The position numbers were made by a program, and so were the translations under genes. Positions 62,732 through 64,000 of a stretch of 64,000 bases of DNA are shown here, one piece after another; positions within the stretch are counted from its first letter, which is position 1, and each line of letters starts with the position of its first letter. The stretch comes from Diploscapter coronatus (lineage: Eukaryota > Nematoda > Chromadorea > Rhabditida > Rhabditidae): positions 78,143,201 to 78,207,200 of the forward strand of contig OZ038422.1 of assembly GCA_964036155.1 (NCBI GenBank). The letters run 5' to 3'. Below the pieces are notes generated by a model. That model was not told the DNA's origin, did no database searches, and saw nothing but the letters and a program-made list of their open reading frames with translations.

Positions 62732-63878
62732 GCGAGGCAACCGGGGAAATGGGAGTAAGTGAAAGCACAAATTTACAATTCATTATCATTTTCTTCAGAA
62801 AAAGATAATGGTTCGTTTTATTTTATCTCAAATTTGTTGTCTCTTTTAAATTATTTTCTTTTGATTATGTTGGCATGAAGAAAGCTTGGCAACACTTATT
62901 TATTCGAATACCCAAAGCAAAACGGTTGTTTCTCCTCATCTGGTTTATGCTGTTTAGCACCGCTCGAACTTTTTCCTAATAATTCTTAGTAGAGTAGTAA
63001 GTGAACAAATTCTTTCCTACCTTACAATTTTATCACAATTCCGATTCTTATCGTTCAAATTGTTTTCTTTTTCTTTTAGGATTAGGTTTTTATCCCAGAG
63101 ATTCGTTTTATAAGGCTTTGTTTTGGCAAGTCTACATAATTGGTCAAGGTTTATTGCGAATTACAGTGAGTCGTGAAAATCCAGAATTCTTATTTGAGAT
63201 GGATAGGAATTCAATATCGACATTTTTGCAAATTCTCGTATTACCTGAAACGACAACTAATAGGAGTAGTATCGACAAAAAATCTACACAATTACATCAT
63301 CATATGAATTTTCTGAGCTGAAAAGTTTGATATCCAGCATTCTATTACTAAGTTTTATTCCATACCTTATGGATAAGCTACTACTTTTTAATTGGCTCAG
63401 AATATGCATACTCGTTAAATCTTTGTAGTACTACTTTTATTAGATGCCTCGAAAGTTTTCACCAAGCTAGTGGGGTGTGATTCCAAAATTGCCTTGATCC
63501 AATCCCTACTCATTTGCAATTTCGTCTGTTTGATTTTGTCGTCGAATTCTTTTATCGCAATGCTTTTATTGGTTGTTTTTTTTTTTTAATTTTATTTTAC
63601 CTTTTTAGAAATCTTTCTTGTTTTTTGATAAATAAAAACTTCAAAGTTAAATTTGGTTATGAAATAAAAGGTAGCACTTCAATTACAACATTCATTCTTC
63701 ACTATTATTTATAGGAAGAGACTTCAAGTTCTCGAAAAGCACGAACAAATTCAGCATCTAATTCAATTTCAAATCACATAATTTACAGCAAAAACACTTC
63801 GTCATATTTTATTATCCAGACTAATAAAAATCGTGATACAATATGAATTGTTCGTGTTTTGCTATATTTATCATTTAT
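62732..63878. other. Convergent 3' region at the right end of the window
   Basis: AT-rich and T-rich, without a splice-supported exon; open frames such as 63001-63321 have no recognisable content. It holds the 3' UTR of the enoyl-CoA reductase and that of the minus-strand gene entering from the right. Confidence 0.45.
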
Positions 63879-63933
63879 TTACTCCTCGCACAATTCGTTG
63901 AGGATCACGTGCTTCGATTTCTCTGAGCGATCC
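63879..63933 (-). CDS. Last coding exon of a gene extending beyond the window
   Basis: On the minus strand a TTTTAG acceptor precedes 55 nt reading one split base plus DRSEKSKHVILNELCEE and a stop (63879-63881). AT-rich sequence with ATAAA-like words follows. The exon is short and I do not recognise the protein; the call rests on the acceptor, the open frame and the composition change. Confidence 0.45.
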
Positions 63934-64000
63934 CTAAAATTGAATGATCGAGAAAATTTTAAATTATCTTTGGTTGATTATCGTCATCATTTTCATTTCT

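Overview
The window is nematode nuclear DNA, most likely from a chromadorean. Coding exons are fairly GC-rich and separated by AT-rich introns of about 45-500 nt, whose 3' ends read TTTTCAG. Several genes have such an acceptor within 50 nt upstream of the ATG, as expected for spliced-leader trans-splicing. One gene carries a C-terminal DB module, a cysteine-rich domain known almost only from nematodes. The gene order and the abundance of short foldback elements do not let me name a species. All gene models were assembled by hand from splice sites, reading phase and protein similarity.

Layout. 1-369 (-): 5' part of a CDGSH iron-sulfur protein. 1387-3501 (+): probable TMEM126-like membrane protein. 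It is followed after about 130 nt by a 25-exon DNA-binding-type gene (3937-11312, +), so the two look like an operon. 13824-21273 (+): secreted Gln-rich DB-module protein with a 3.7 kb first intron. 22939-26030 (-): rhodopsin-class peptide GPCR. 26031-32136: 6 kb without a convincing gene, holding a foldback element and a 120-bp tandem repeat. 32137-33425 (-) and 34365-39860 (+): a divergent pair, a histidine phosphatase and the Na+/K+-ATPase alpha subunit (eat-6-like). 40704-41610 (+): small secreted protein of unknown family, convergent with a KCTD-type BTB protein (41846-43981, -). 43982-47087: gene desert. 47088-48192 (+): Ly6-like GPI-anchored protein. 49081-58925 (-): 31-exon SMC5, divergent from the enoyl-CoA reductase TECR/art-1 (59815-62731, +). 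63879-63933 (-): last exon of a gene that runs off the window.

Most genes are single-copy housekeeping or signalling genes: mitochondrial membrane proteins, an ion pump, genome maintenance (SMC5 of the SMC5/6 complex) and very-long-chain fatty-acid elongation. The least ordinary gene is 3937-11312. It has eight near-identical-phase exons, each carrying one basic S/TP-K/R-x-R motif, followed by a C2H2 finger plus a C-C-H-x2-H domain like those of MULE-transposase-derived transcription factors, and it contains one probable GC-AG intron. Short inverted-repeat (MITE-like) elements recur in introns and intergenic DNA throughout.
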